Positions 1-12,958 are shown, counted from the stretch's first letter. The stretch is 64,000 nt of DNA from Juglans regia (GCF_001411555.2 NC_049907.1:35423866-35487865); one strand, 5' to 3'. Numbers and translations are program-made. Notes: a model not told the origin generated them from the sequence alone.

Positions 1-1411
1 TAAAAGTCCTGGTCTGATGCATTTTTCACTGTCTGTCTTATTAATTACTCATTTATTAATGAATCGTGAGGCCGTGGAGAACTGTCTTAATTGTTGATAA
101 TAAACATACCATGATGCCATGCTCATATGCACACACAATATTTGCACCCAAAACAGAAAAAAGTTAATTTCAAGTTTGAAGCTCTAGTCCATATGTAAAA
201 GTTCACATCTGACACAAGTTTACTGTATTGGATACCCTTTTCAATTATTGCTACATATATTTCTTTTTATCACTTCAAATGTTAAAAATAAATGCACTGG
301 AAATTTTGTCAATACATCAAATATGAGGTGGTGGTTTTAATAAAGATAAAGTTCTTGCATGATGCATCTTGCTAAGGATAAGGATGCATAGGTGGTAGAC
401 AACTCACAGGTCTCAAATCTTCCTTCTCATTGGAAGTGGTGTTTTTCTGAGTGGCACAAGAATTGAAGGTGCACCTCTTTACGTCTATGCTCGGTTGTAT
501 TCTCTTAGGGGAAGATTAGAGTGAAAGACGGGATGCACCAAGGCATACCAAGGAGAGGAGTGTTTGAACTTTGAGGATGTAATTTTATAATGCCCTAGTC
601 CCCCATGATGACATTACTTTTCCATGGAAGACCATTGGAGTAACAAAACTCCCTTGAAAGCAGCTTTGTTTGCTTGCACAGCAACACCAGGGAAGATCCT
701 TACTTTGGACAACCTGAGAAAGAGATGTTATGATGGTACAAGTACATGTGCAAGAGGTATGGGAAATTTTTGGATCATGAAATTTGTGGATCATCTCTTA
801 CTCTACCATGAGGCTTCCACACTATGGTAAGCTGTTATTAATCTCTTTGGATTGAGTTGGGTGATGACTAGATGAGGGCTAAATATGTTAGCATGTTGGA
901 AGGGGCAGTTTCATATCCGTTTCGCTATGATCACGATTGTTTGATGTGGTGCATATGGAGGGAAAGAAATGACTGAATTTCAAAGACACCTCAAGGACTA
1001 CCAAAGACCTTAAGGCTTTCTTTTTCAATGCACTTTTGCATTGATGACAGCGTACCTATGTGTTTCTACTTTTAGTTCCCTGGAATCTCTTAGTCTCTTC
1101 TCTCTCACTAGTTGTATTTGATGTATACCCCATGTACTTTGATTATGCCTTCCCCTTCATCAATAAGATTTATATATCAACAAATAAATAAATGTCATTT
1201 TTTTTATGTATTAAGTACATATTATTGAGTTTTATATGACCAATAAAAGTGTCATTCAATATATTTGAAGTATAATAACAAAATAGGTGTTGTTAGGCTG
1301 TCACAAATAATATCTACTTGTCTTTACAATGTAATGTTTTTTTCCCTTTATTTCCTAATTATCAGCAGAATTTATAAAATTGACTTCACGTTTCTTTAAT
1401 GCATCAAACAG
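1..1411. other. Intron sequence upstream of the first visible SPL7 exon
   Basis: No coding exon could be joined to the gene before the acceptor at 1410-1411. The stretch is AT-rich and presumably intronic. It holds the 3' part of a LINE (about 620-1195), listed separately. The earlier SPL7 exons, including the SBP DNA-binding domain, must lie to the left of the window. Confidence 0.6.
620..1195 (+). mobile_element. 3'-end fragment of an L1-type LINE inside an SPL7 intron
   Basis: Translated pieces match the C-terminal end of plant L1-like reverse transcriptase polyproteins. First comes a zf-RVT-type stretch (GKILTLDNLRKR near 690-725, then DHLLLYHEASTLW near 788-830). Next is the typical tail CWRGQF / MWCIWRERND near 895-970, followed by LKAFFFNALLH. 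Frames shift and stops interrupt, so it is a dead 5'-truncated copy. It ends in an A-rich tract (AACAAATAAATAAAT) near 1180. Sense orientation relative to the host gene. Target-site duplications were not identified. Confidence 0.75.
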
Positions 1412-4400
1412 TTATCTGAAGATCCCATATCATATCTCCATGACTTTGTTGTTGCCCCTGGAAGGATGCTATCTGGAAGAGGAACTATACTTGTTTTTAT
1501 CAATGACATGATTTTGCTGGTTATGAAAGGTATGTTTGTGCCTATATGCTGCTGCTTATATATCGCTACTCTCTATCTCTCTCTCTCTCATGAAAAAGAA
1601 ATGGAGGTTCCTATACATAGCTGCATGTGCTGCTACTCAAGGAACACTCTTGTTTATTGTGTTGGTATATATGGGTATTTATATTACCGGTTTCAATTCT
1701 AATCTTACCACTTGTATTGGTGTGGAACTTGAGAAGCTCAGATAATTATGTGTTGTCATTGGATGTACATCTCAATGCTACATCCACGAGGGAGTGTTGG
1801 ATTGTAATAAACAAAAATATGCACACGTGTGATACTTCCGGGTTTTTGTAAACAGATTTTTTTGGGTGAGAATTAGTTATTACTTAGCTTGTTTAGTCAA
1901 TGGACTCATATCTATTATAATCATCCTACTTACATATATTATTTGGTAAGTTTTAAGTGTTGGTGTTTTGTAATTGCTAACCATGATTTATGTTAACACC
2001 CTCATTCGTGTGTTGATTTTTGTTTACTTTTTAGCGTAATTACTTTATCAAGGAAAGTTCTTAATGAGCCCATTAAATTCATTTAGTCCGAGCGCTACCC
2101 AAATAATTTAGTTTTTCAGAAATCCTTTCTGGTTCCGTTTGATTTAGTTGTTTACTTGAGAAGGTATGAGACCTGAAACATTACTTGATGTTTTACTCGT
2201 AAAGAAAAATTACTGGATGTTTGTGTCATCCTACTCTTTATCTGTGGCAATCTTATCCTAAGATGTTTAGTTTTCAAGTACTGATTTTTTCAATTTCTAA
2301 ATGGATTGCTTTGTTAGAGTCTGTTTGGTGTTTCCAACTTTCTTGTTTCCCTTTTAACATTAATTGAATACCTGAATGGATGTAGGTAGACCTTATGTGA
2401 TGAAAGTTAAGGTGGAGGTGAAAGTGCCAAGGCTTCACTATGTTCATCCTATATGTTTTGAGGCTGGAAAGCCCCTGCAGTTTGTCACTTGTGGAAGTAA
2501 TTTACTACAATCTAAATTGCGGTATGCATTGACAGTATGGGGCCCTATTTTACCAGAAACATCTGTTTGTTTCCTCAGGTTTCATTCATATGTTTTTTAA
2601 CGCATGATTAACATGGATAAATCTTTTCTTCTTGGTGCTGGGGTGTGGGATGTTTCAATCTACTCTCTCTATTGTTCAGCTGCCAAAGATACAAATTTAA
2701 AGGGAAATAAAACATTTTAGACTTTTAATATAACTTTCCAAATTGTCCACTAACATGCAAATTTAGGTACAGGCTTTCTTTTATAACAAAAGGTATCATG
2801 TTTACTTGTCAATAATAAAAGGTATTGCAGGAAGATGTCGCTTTGGATTTTGGAAATATACATACCTTTGAATTATTATATGCCTTATCTACATGAGCAG
2901 ATAGTAAGCCATATATCTAATTGTAGGGTGTAGTTTTTGGCTATTGTCTGCTGTTGTGCGTATTACATGAAAGTTGCACATACACCTGATTTAAATTACA
3001 TAAGCAGGTTGTTTTGATTAGTTACAACGAAGACACTTCAAGCTCAGCTTGAGATTGAGTTAAAACCATACATTTTTCAATTGTAATGGATGAGCTGCCT
3101 ACTTTGACATCTGAGGCAGATAATTTGGTTTCTCATAGAAGAGATGGTTGGGTTGTGCAATCTAAGCATGGCCCTGATGGAACAAGATGCCGCAGGTCAG
3201 GCTAGGCCCCGGCAGTTCCAAACCAGAAGAATAGAACCAACCTGAGCTGCCAACACATCAACTGCTTTTAGCACAATTGGAAAACATAATAAATGCTGTT
3301 GTTTGGACTCTCGTTTTGATGTAATCCTCTATCTTGAATAGGTGTCAACCAGTTTAAATATATTTTATTGGTATGCTACTTTTGTCACACTTGAATGATA
3401 TTATTTTTTAAACCTTAAAGTCACTTTTTTTGTATTTCTATTTGCAACTGTAAAACTTGTTTATGTACCAAAACAATTTTTTTGTTTTTTTGGTATGTAC
3501 TAAAAATCTTATTTTGGTAATATAAAGCTTAAGAAGGTTTTGTTGTCAGGTTTCTTGTATCTTTTGCCGGAAAGTATCTTATGGATGATTATTGTGTGGC
3601 ACCTCTGCATGGTCAGACTGAGGGGGATTCTACTTCTAGTTGTAACCACCAGTTATACAAGATACACGTTCCCCAAACTGAACCAGATCTCTTTGGTCCT
3701 GCCTTTGTTGAGGTACGTATTTTGGATAGGATTATATTTTAATTCCGGATTTGTTTCTGTATTACATTTTTTTGGGGATTTTCTTGTCCATATTGACATA
3801 TGTCCATTGGCTTTAATAGGCTTAACTTTCATAATTTTTGTGTATTTTCTTCTCCTGCTAGATTTTCTCTCTTGCATACATCAAGTATGTTTGGATTGCA
3901 TCTTTCGTGCTTTTAATGAAGTTCTATTATTTATATAAAAAAGGGGAACATTTGCTGCTTTTATATTACTTGGATATGATCCTCTTGTTCAAGTCCTGTG
4001 TACTTGGTTATATGTTTCATGTATTTTAATAAAATCTTTGATTATTTAAAAATATTACTAGGATATAATCATGATATAGTAACCCTAATATGTATATATA
4101 CATATATTTAAATTTGAGTGATGATATACCTACAACTTTTTTACAACTATTTTATAACTCATTTTACAACCAACCAATGTCATTGTGCCACTTCATTAAA
4201 AATAATTTCGATTTTACACAGCTACCCTCCATTTGAAATAGAGTTGTAAATTAGTTGCAAAAAAGTTGTAAATTTATTGTTTTCCTTTAAAATTTTGCAA
4301 CATGTATTGGTTTTCCTGGGGATCCATATGGGTCATGCTTTTGTATGTTATGTGATCTTGTTTTGGCATGGGGGACTGTCCTAGTGTATGCATTAAATTT

Positions 4401-7400
4401 GCCTGAAAATCATTTCTGTTTGCATGGCTCTATGTTGCATATATGCTATGTGGTATTGCTTTTGCATCTGTAGTTAATTCAGTATGGATGATCATTAAGT
4501 GTTGAGACTTGATGCCAACACTAAGCATTTTGCGCTATCACTTACGACTGTTTTGGTAGCATAGTCCATGATTGTTGAATACTAGAACATGCGGAGATGC
4601 AGTGATTGGTTACTGAAAATGGCAAATTTCTGTATTGTTAAGGAGAAATGTTGTTGGCTACATGAACATTGCAAATCATGATACTTAATAAAAAGAAATT
4701 GCAAAGTGTGATGGAAATGTTGCTAACTGGTTAAAGATAAATCTATTTTTTTAGGTTGAGAATGAGTCTGGCTTGTCGAATTTCATTCCAATACTCATTG
4801 GGGACAAAGAAACTTGTGCCGAAATGGAGATATTACAGCAGAGGTTTGATGCTTCTCTTTTCCTGAAAGGATCAGAGATTGCAGCTTTTGGCCCTCTGAC
4901 TGACTCGTGTGATGTTTCTGCATTGAGGCAGTCGACATTTGCCGAATTTCTTTTAGATATAGCATGGTTACTAAAGGATCCTGCATCAGAAAACTTTGAA
5001 AAGCCTATCACTGCTTCACAGATTCAAAGATTTAATAATATTTTGAGCTTTCTGATATGTAATGACTCTACTTCGATTTTGGAGAAACTGTTGAAGAAAC
5101 TGAAGATTGTGTTAAATAACATGAAATTTGACAGCATAGTTAATGGCACCTTTGATGCTGATTTGAGCTTACTAAAAAAGTACACTGACAATGCGAGAGA
5201 GATTCTTCATAAAAAACATAAGAAAAGGGAAAGTTCAGTGCTGCAATCAGGATCTGTACCAAAAGGGAATTCTATTTCTCAAAATGCTTCCGAAGATAAT
5301 GCACTCTTGGTCAACGGCCAGGTGAGGACTTAAAATATTTTGTGCTTAAGCTTTTACTGATTGTGAATCTGGTTTGCAAGTTCAAGATTGAAGTGCTAAC
5401 TTAATCTGCCTTTATTTTTTTTTCTTTCCTTTGTTCATCTTTTAACTTGTTAACAATATGTATTTACCTAGTGTGTGGATTTATAGATTTCTTAATATAC
5501 AAATTGGTAAATGAATTGACACCTTTTGATGGTATTTTGTCGAGACCCTGAAATTTTAATATTTAATCACACCCCTTTTGGTTCCTGATTGTTCTTAACA
5601 GGTTTTTCCATCTCAACAGCTGTTGTACACGTGAAGGTCACATGTTATGAACTAATAAGATTATGACACAATAAAATATTTTAATATTTTTTTAATTTCC
5701 TTTTGACCAGAATTTATTATCCATTTAATGATAGCAATGGAATATAAGAAGCAAACATAAAAAAAAATTATAGGTAGCAGAAGAGGTTTTTTTTCACGGG
5801 AGAGGGGGGAGGAGGAGGAGAGAGAGGGAGAGAGAGAATTGGAGTAATAAATAGTAGTGGCACTGTCCTCAATGTCAACTGGTGAAGGTGGAACTACCTA
5901 GATGTACGGAATGGAAAAATATTTTGTCACTGCATAATCAACCGAGGTGTCCCTTTGGCAACAAACACTTGCCTCTCAGCTCTCCCCTACCTCTAAGCAT
6001 AGACATCCAGACTCAAATACAAAGCATTAGAGAATGGCTTTGAAAAGTGCGTGAAACCACTAGCATTAATATCTCTGAACCATAGCATCTAACATAGGGC
6101 CCTTCTCTTCCTATCCTTTGTACTCTTCTCTTGCCACCACTGTACTTCTCATTCTGATTTCCCCCAAACCAATGGTCGTGATTAACTTGCTATTCTCTCT
6201 TTGTAATCTCCCTCCTCTTCCAAGATAAGCCTTGCTGCTGTGGTCAGCGGCATGCCAACGGGGGTGTGGGGAGGGGGTGGCCTTGTGGCAGCACACTCTC
6301 CAGAGGTTCTTTCTCTGAACCCCTCTCCCTCTCTTTCTAACCCTTTGTTATTATTTTTATGTTTCTTTTATATTAATAAGATGGGTAAGAAGTGTAAATT
6401 TGTTCGCATGACATTTTGAAGGATTCCATTTGTCCACTAGTAGTGTGATTAAGAAGATTGAAAACCCAAGGAATCATGATAGAAAAGCATCAAATCACAA
6501 GGGGTATTGGTGTATTTTACCGTATTGGCTGATGACTAGCTGATCAAGAGGCACCTCTTTCCCTTATGACTAGGGTGGAAGGTGATGTGGATTCAACATT
6601 CACTGGTGCATTACTAGCCAAATACAGAATAAATTAAAATTGAAGAAGTCACAAGTGTGGTGACACATCCCCGATAATGGACATGTAGGCCATCTTTGGA
6701 TTGAAAATCTCTGAAATAGGTTTTTTTTGGGGGGGCCCCGGGGATGGGGGGATGATTTTATAAAAGTGGTGGGACCTGTAAAATGTGCCTGGGTTGAGAA
6801 AGTTTTTGAGACTCTTTGTTGGGGTTTGTAAAAGTAGTGGAATCCATAAAATATGTTTTGAGGAGAAATTTTTTGTTTTTTTATTCATGGAAATTGAGGC
6901 AAACGATTAGATGATTCTTTAAGATTGAAAAAATGTTTGCTGTGACGTGCATCTGTTCTAAATATCTAGTTCTTTATAAGTTCTTTTGCTATATAAATTT
7001 GTCTATGCAAACTATATTGTCTCTTACTCTTGCAAGATATTTTTTAAACATTTTTTTTTTCCTTCTAGTCTGCTACTGATGTTATTTATTAAGAGCTTTC
7101 TCGCTGTCTAATTTGATGATATCTGAATATTGAGAGATCATTCCCCTATAGTTGAGTTTCCAACTGGCGTGTAATTATTTGCTTAAGTGATTAATTAATA
7201 TTTCATTTGCAGGATACAGAGATAATAGCAAATGCTAAGGTGGTGGGAGCACTGACATGCTCAGCTTCTAGTGGTAGAAGTGAAACTGTTCCCCTGTTGA
7301 ATGGAGAGGTTGTCATGAATGTTAAACATTTAAAGGAATGGCCAAGAAAGTCATGCGGTCACATTGGTTCTGGGACAGTCTTCCGCTCTCGCCCTAGTAT

Positions 7401-7515
7401 ATTCGTAATTTCATTTGCCGCTGTTTGTTTAGGGATATGTGCTGTTCTCCTCCATCCTCACAAGGTTGGACAATTTGCAGTATCTATTCGGAGGTGTTTG
7501 CTTGACAGAATCTAG
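1412..7515 (+). CDS. SPL7: Squamosa promoter-binding-like protein 7 (C-terminal half)
   Basis: Copper-deficiency response transcription factor; in plants SPL7 activates copper-uptake and copper-sparing genes through GTAC elements. Exons read as 1412-1529, 2386-2521, 3550-3712, 4755-5321 and 7213-7515, all with GT-AG borders and continuous phase. They give about 428 residues ending at TAG 7513-7515. The SBP zinc-finger domain is off the window to the left. Family blocks are clear: LHDFVVAPGRMLSGRG, YVHPICFEAGKP, DLFGPAFVEVENESGLSNF and PLLNGEVVMNV. There are no ankyrin repeats, which argues against the SPL1/SPL12/SPL14 group. The tail carries a hydrophobic segment (IFVISFAAVCLGICAVLL, about 7402-7455) followed by a basic end (SIRRCLLDRI), as in SPL7. 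No frame damage is seen. Position next to an ERD6-like transporter supports orthology with At5g18830. Confidence 0.9.
4125..4275. mobile_element. Small fold-back MITE in an SPL7 intron
   Basis: Imperfect terminal inverted repeats of about 30 bp: CTACAACTTTTTTACAACTA near 4130 and its complement-like partner GTTGCAAAAAAGTTGTAAAT near 4255. The whole is about 150 bp with no coding capacity. The superfamily is not decided. Confidence 0.55.
5322..7212. other. Long last intron of SPL7
   Basis: 1.9-kb intron with donor GTGAGG at 5322 and acceptor CAG ending 7212. It contains a GA-rich simple repeat (about 5790-5836), a moderately GC-rich patch near 6190-6330 and a G-run at about 6728-6752. These look like old inserted repeats, but no protein or terminal repeat could be recognised. 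No exon is supported here. Confidence 0.5.
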
Positions 7516-8000
7516 ACAAATAGTGGATGACAAAGGAAATCTTTGAGCCAAAACACCCGGTTGTTCATCTGTAAGTATCCATTGTATACTAACAGTAGAT
7601 TCAGAAAAGCTGTTAGTTAAAACCTTTGGCTTGTGGCTGTGCTCCTTGCGGGGAAAAGCTTGACATTGGAGTGTTAATTGTGACTGCTGCATCGATCAGA
7701 TAAATGCAGCTTCACTTGCAAGGGCGGGCCAAGGTTGGGGGGACAGTACGGTCATCAAATCCCCATTGAAATTCAAAGAATGTTTGGGAGTAATATTAAC
7801 ATGTACGTATGAATGTATGTACTAGGTTTCAACACTTTGTAGATCAATTTTTTGTTACTGCAATTTTGAGTAGTTTTGTTCTGTACTCTGTTGTGTTTGT
7901 AATGTTGAAAAGCTGTTCCCAATAGATTCATAGACTACTTGTAGTCGAGTTGTAGTAAAATATAAAAGAGTTCAGATTTGCCTAAACAGATGTTAGGGCG
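7516..8000 (+). other. SPL7 3' untranslated region (approximate)
   Basis: Sequence after the stop codon is of mixed composition and less AT-rich than the DNA beyond about 8000. The poly(A) site is not defined; the end coordinate is a guess. Confidence 0.35.
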
Positions 8001-8564
8001 ATCTCTAATTGATTTTGCATTATGTTAAGAAATTGGATTGGAATGTTTGACAACAACCATGGAAGAGTGACTCTATATCACCATATTTTTAAGCCAAGCA
8101 ACGTTTTGCTTTATTGTTATTGATTGAGCATTTGGCTGCTCGATTGTTGATCTAATGACCTTTATATTATTGCATGCTTTTGTCCCTTTTTAAGTTTTTA
8201 ATAAAGGAATGAGTAAATAAACTTGAATTTTCAATTTTTTTTTTTTTATTTAACGCATCTCATGCCTTGCCTTTATCTAATCAAATCCGTTTGCCCATTT
8301 TTCATTAATTTAAAACAGTTTTGCCTAGCCAAATGAATTATATTTGTCCCCTTTCATGAGTTTTTCTACTTCTAATCTTCCTTTTATAAAAAAAGAATAA
8401 TCTTGCATAGTATAAGATCATTCATAAAACTTAAGTGGAAAAATAAAGAATTAACAAATATATACATTTTTATGAATTAGGATCTCTCGTAATTTCTATT
8501 ACGAACTTGTTAGAATTCAAATAAGAGAAATGTTAGTATGTCTCTTTATTTTGACAGTTCATAT

Positions 8565-8740
8565 ATTTTTTTTAATTTTTTTTTTTATGATTAAGGAAGT
8601 CACTATTAGTATATTGATATATATATATTTTTAATTTTTTAAAAATGTTTTAATATATTTAAAAAATATTTGAAAAAAAAAAAAAACAAAGCCACATAGA
8701 GCGGTCAGCAGAGTAGCACGGCTGTTCAAATAAAATGGAG
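8565..8740. mobile_element. AT-rich MITE, family B copy
   Basis: Shares a core with copies near 10.6, 13.5, 14.8, 28.5, 44.3, 56.6 and 57.6 kb. The core is a T-tract, then ATTAAG-AAGT-ACTATTAGTA-ATTGATAT, then A/T runs rich in TTTAAAAAAT, then a short GC-richer end (here GCGGTCAGCAGAGTAGCAC). It has no open reading frame. Confidence 0.5.
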
Positions 8741-8987
8741 GGGGTAATATACTACGCTTTTATAAGGTTGGTAGGTCGGACGGTACATTTAATTATTAGG
8801 CAGGTGTCTAAGACGGCAACATATGATTCATTTGGTCGGTCCAAAAAGGTTGCTTACAATTAGCGGATGATAATGGAGATTTTGTTTTGATGATTGGCGC
8901 ATGCACTATATGTCTCGTTCTCGTTCACCTTGTTGCCGTACTTTTCTTCACGTTTTGGGTCCCGTAGCAGCTAACATTATTTTAAGA

Positions 8988-9156
8988 GAAATGATATTTA
9001 CAGTTGTGAATGTATAAGTGTCGTGTAATCACTTTAAAAAAAATGAATAAATATGAGACTCACATGAAAAAAAATTAATTTTTTAATAGTAAATTTTATT
9101 CTTTTTCAAAGCGGTACGACGTTTGTGCACTTCACGATTGTATATAGTATTACTCT
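8988..9156. mobile_element. MITE, family A copy (about 165 bp)
   Basis: Left end AAATGATATTTACAGTTGTG and right end, read as complement, GTAATACTATATACAATCGTG are imperfect inverted repeats running about 50 bp inward (…GTCGTG… on both sides). The same element recurs near 16.3, 17.8 and 45.7 kb. Confidence 0.6.
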
Positions 9157-9589
9157 TTATTATTAAAAAAATAAATTTTTTATATGAATCTCATATTCAT
9201 CTATTTTTTAAAAAAAAAAAAATACAAAATTTAAACATTCTAAAATTAGAAATATAATTTCTGAATTCCAAAATAGCATCAGCACATGAACGTACTGTCA
9301 GAAAGATGGATTATTTTTGTTGCATTACAATTTTGTAATATTTAAGCTGTCTAAAAATATTCAAAGGCAATAAATAACAAATAAAAATAATGAGAGATAA
9401 ACGGTAAATAAAAGTTACCTATTTGTAAATTTAACTAAATTAGGGTATTTTAGCAATATCTGATTCATTCATATGAATGCAAGGTTTTCAACCAAAATTA
9501 TAATTAACTGTTTTCCTAACACAATAAATATAATAATACTTAACATTGAGATTATTTTATTGCAGATTCATATATTGTTAATGTTATTT

Positions 9590-10010
9590 TAAGGGGTGTG
9601 ATCACTAAACGGTGTATCCCTTAGAATTATATTCTCTAACATGGTGATGGTTCCCATGAGGGGTGATATTAAAGGAAGTGTCAAGAGACACAACCTTTTG
9701 ATTTAGTCAAAAGGTTGTGTCTCTTCTTAACGATGTGACTTTTGGGTTACCATTGGTTTACCAATGGTTGTGCCCTTTCACAATAGGATGTGTCACTCCT
9801 TAAAGTTGTGACATTTGCGTTACCATTGGTTAACCAATAGATGTGCCATTTACCAACTGGTGCATGATGGCCTATAAATAGGGGTCATTGGTGCACAAGC
9901 AAATGCACTCAATTCTCTTTACTTATTACCAACTTGTGGGACAAATATCCTCACTGGAGTCTCACCATATCATTATAATTTCCGCTTCCATTTGTTGTTT
10001 AATTCTCTAC
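9590..10010 (+). repeat. Unclassified LTR-like element with hairpin, CCAAT palindromes and TATA box
   Basis: Contains a perfect 18-bp inverted repeat with a 5-nt loop (AGAGACACAACCTTTTGA, 9684-9701 and 9707-9724). It then has two about 70-bp direct repeats (9711-9780 and 9784-9853), and a TATA box TATAAATA at 9873-9880. The first repeat holds the perfect palindrome ACCATTGGT-TT-ACCAATGGT (9749-9768), which displays CCAAT boxes on both strands. The layout resembles the U3 promoter of a solo LTR, but TG/CA ends and a target-site duplication could not be fixed. Confidence 0.45.
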
Positions 10011-10549
10011 AGTTAAAAGAAAAACCTCATTACAAATGGGCAATATATAGACAATCCATTTTAAAACAAATTTCACAAACAATATAAAATAACTAATAAC
10101 AGTACCTTAAATTAAGATTGATCACTTCTATTAACTTGCTAGTGATTTAAATTTATGTTTTAATAGTTCCCAACTTACCATGCATGCTAAGTATATGCAT
10201 GCAGGGTTCTGGGTTGATCTGGGCTAGCTCATAATTGATTGCAAGATAGAAAATATATGATTATATTGATTGAATTTATTTTTAATTAAATTATATGATT
10301 AGATTGATTGAATTTATTTTCTTTTAGATTATGCAAAAAATCATATTTTGCGATTTTTTAATCCAAATTTAAACAACAAAAAGAAAAAAAAAAAAAAAAC
10401 TGAATAGTAAAGTATTATTAAAAGAATTGTGAGGGTATCATCACCTTTTTTTCAAGACATGATATTAAAGTCGACATTTTTCACAATGAAATCCAATATA
10501 TCATGTTAAGTTTAAACAATGAAAAATGATACTTTCACCATTTGTTTTT

Positions 10550-10790
10550 ATTGATGGAATTTTTTATTTTTATTTTTTTTACTTAATGATTAAGAAAATA
10601 ATTTTTATTAATATTGTGATTTTTTTATTTTTTTAAAAAATATTTAAAAATGTTAAAAAATATATGTAAAAAAAATAACAAAAAAAAAGAAAGATTAATT
10701 ATGCCTAACAGTAACTCCGAACAGGAATTGGGAGCGGTGGACGTAGCACCGACGTCCTTAAACAAAAGTTGAAATAGAGCACCGCACAAC
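10550..10790. mobile_element. AT-rich MITE, family B copy
   Basis: The same T-tract, ATTAAGAAAATAATTTTTATT core and TTTAAAAAAT runs as the other family B copies, followed by a GC-richer end (GGGAGCGGTGGACGTAGCAC). Confidence 0.45.
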
Positions 10791-11120
10791 GTCCTAACTT
10801 CACTTATTTCATCCATTTATATGTTAAACCCTATTGAAATAAAGAAGGGACAACATAAAATCCATGTTTATTTCATCAATCCATCATTATTCTTCTTCAA
10901 CTAATTACATTCTCCAAAACCACAATATATATTTCCTATAATTCTAAGTAACGAATGGAACTAAAAAAAAATAAAAGAGAGATATATCGCTAGAACACAG
11001 TTAGAGCTAGGCAGAAACCTAGGAAGTTAGAAACAATGATTTTTTGAAAAGAAACATTTGCATGTCATCATTTTCAAAACAGAACATATACTTATGTTCA
11101 CCGTTTTGATACAATAATCT

Positions 11121-11739
11121 ATGGCTCCGTTCGGTGATACCGAAATGTTGCAATCTCTATAAGCATTGTCTGTCTAAACGGTGCTCTCGATTTTTTAAGT
11201 TGTCTAAAAATATTTCTTTACAAATTTGCAACAAATTTAATTGGAGAAAAACGCTTATTACAAGTGTCTGATGTGAATGACATTTAAACGTAATTAACAT
11301 GGAGATACTTGATGAGAGAGACCGAGCTGAGGAGAGAGATGAGAGAGTTGAAGAGAGGGAGAGACCAAATTGCTGGAACTGATGAGAGAGATAGAGCTGA
11401 TGAGAGAGAGAATTCATCGTGACATATACGAGTGCACATCAGTTAGATCTAACGATTGTATGTAAAAAAACTCTTAAACGAGATACAGGTAAATACTACT
11501 CTCACTATTATTCTTTACTTTATTATTACTTTTTACTTACTTTTCTATTATTCATTACTTTTTATCTATTTTTTACTATTATTCAATATTTTATTATCAA
11601 TATTTTATTATTTTTTTATTATTATTTACAAACATTCTTAACACTTCTTAATACTTCTCACTGCCCAAACGTAACTTAAATGTTGCAATTTCTGTAAGCA
11701 TCGTCTGTCTAAATGGTGCTCTCGATTTTTTAATTAGTC
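11121..11739. repeat. Direct-repeat pair flanking an AT/GA-rich block
   Basis: A motif of about 57 bp (ATGTTGCAAT.TCT.TAAGCAT, then GTCTGTCTAAA.GGTGCTCTCG) occurs at 11143-11199 and again at 11678-11733. Outer ends TGGCTCCGTTCGG (near 11121) and CCAAACGTAAC (near 11665) look like remnant inverted repeats of a GGCCCGTTTGG-type MITE. GA-rich iterations occupy 11310-11410. No gene is seen. Related motif copies recur at about 13062 and 13250. Confidence 0.45.
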
Positions 11740-12958
11740 ATTCTATACGTCCTCCAGCACCGCACACTTGAGGTGGATTTTTTTTTCTAAGTAAAACGTG
11801 CGTTTTACTTTTACCTCTCAGAATCTTTTCGAATTTTTTGCAGCTCCCCCCCACGGGCGCTCTAGCGTTCTCCGTCGTGTGTGCTCCACCGCGTCCTCCT
11901 GCATGTTCTCTCTTAACCGCCGACGACAGCTTCGTCTCTTGCCGCCGATCTTTATTCATACTTACTGAATCTTCGTAGATGCCTTTATGTGGGTGCTCTT
12001 GAGGGCTTTTGCTTTACAGACCAAGGAGAATACATGAATTTGCTTTGGTAGACCAGGTTGTCTTTAGGTTTACATTCCGATAACCCAATAAAGTATTTGC
12101 AATTCTGGTGGAGGGTTTTTGTTTCACGGGTTTGTTGTGTTGAAACCCAGATGAAAGTTGGGGTTTTTGGGGCTGTGAGTTGAAAAAGCTTGAGCATTTA
12201 CGCGTTTGGAAGAGCTGTGTTTTAGTTGTTGAAGGTCTGCTGATATAACTCATATAAGTATTAAAAAAAAAAAAAAAAGAGTTCAAAGAGTTCACTATAT
12301 AGGCAGCTGTCAAGGTGATTCTCATATGATGGAGAAAAATTTATTCAGAACAGTAGAAAATGTGCTTTATTTGATTAAAGACATGAATCGAGAAATGAAT
12401 CCAAGTATGATGAATTCCTATAAAACAATCACCCAGTAAAGTAGTTGTATGTTAAAAACTAATAATCCAGCCATAGTTTAATTCATTCCATAAAAAATGA
12501 CAGATAAAATGATAAATATGACAAGAGAGCAAATCTCAGCATCAATAGCTAGAAATATTGGCATAAACAAATGGGCAATCAGCGAGGCATATATGGAGAA
12601 CCAAAAATTTTCGAAAATAAACTCACCTTTCTTGCATTGGACGACTTTGACCTAGAATGAGCACGACCCAGAAAAACACAGAGAGAGAGGAGCACGGGAG
12701 GGACTGAGAAGAGAGGAGCACGATGAGATGAAGGCACGAGGAGATTGGGCGAGAGTGAGAGGAGCTTGGGCGAGAGAGAAAGAGCCAAGTTGGGCGACAG
12801 AGGCTTTCACAGAGGAGCTTGGGCGCCTCAGTGGGTTTCTCAGAGGAGTCGAAGGCTAATCGGTCAGGGGCGATTCGAGTTGATCGCTAAACCCAGTCCT
12901 TCACGTCCGGTGTGCGGTGTAGATCAGTTGGAGAAGATGCAGAAGTAGATTTTCTCAC
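11740..12958. mobile_element. GC-rich insertion flanked by a 12-bp duplication
   Basis: The 1,219-bp block is bordered by exact TTTTAATTAGTC copies (11728-11739 and 12959-12970). The host repeat is continuous at the related site 11180-11240 but split here, so this is an insertion with a target-site duplication. Its ends (about 11750-11950 and 12650-12950) are much richer in G+C than the surroundings. On the minus strand, a candidate exon 12950-12627 ends at a good donor (AAG|GTGAGT). No protein was recognised, no terminal inverted repeat is evident, and the only poly(A)-like run (12262-12277) is internal. It may be a captured or retroposed gene fragment, or a non-TIR MULE. Confidence 0.55.

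Noticed and set aside
3540..3938. 132-codon open frame
   Set aside because: It overlaps the real SPL7 exon 3550-3712 in another frame and continues into intron; no domain.
11738..11959. Minus-strand arginine/glycine-rich open frame
   Set aside because: Lies in the GC-rich insertion; no family recognised and no start context, so kept only as part of the insertion entry.
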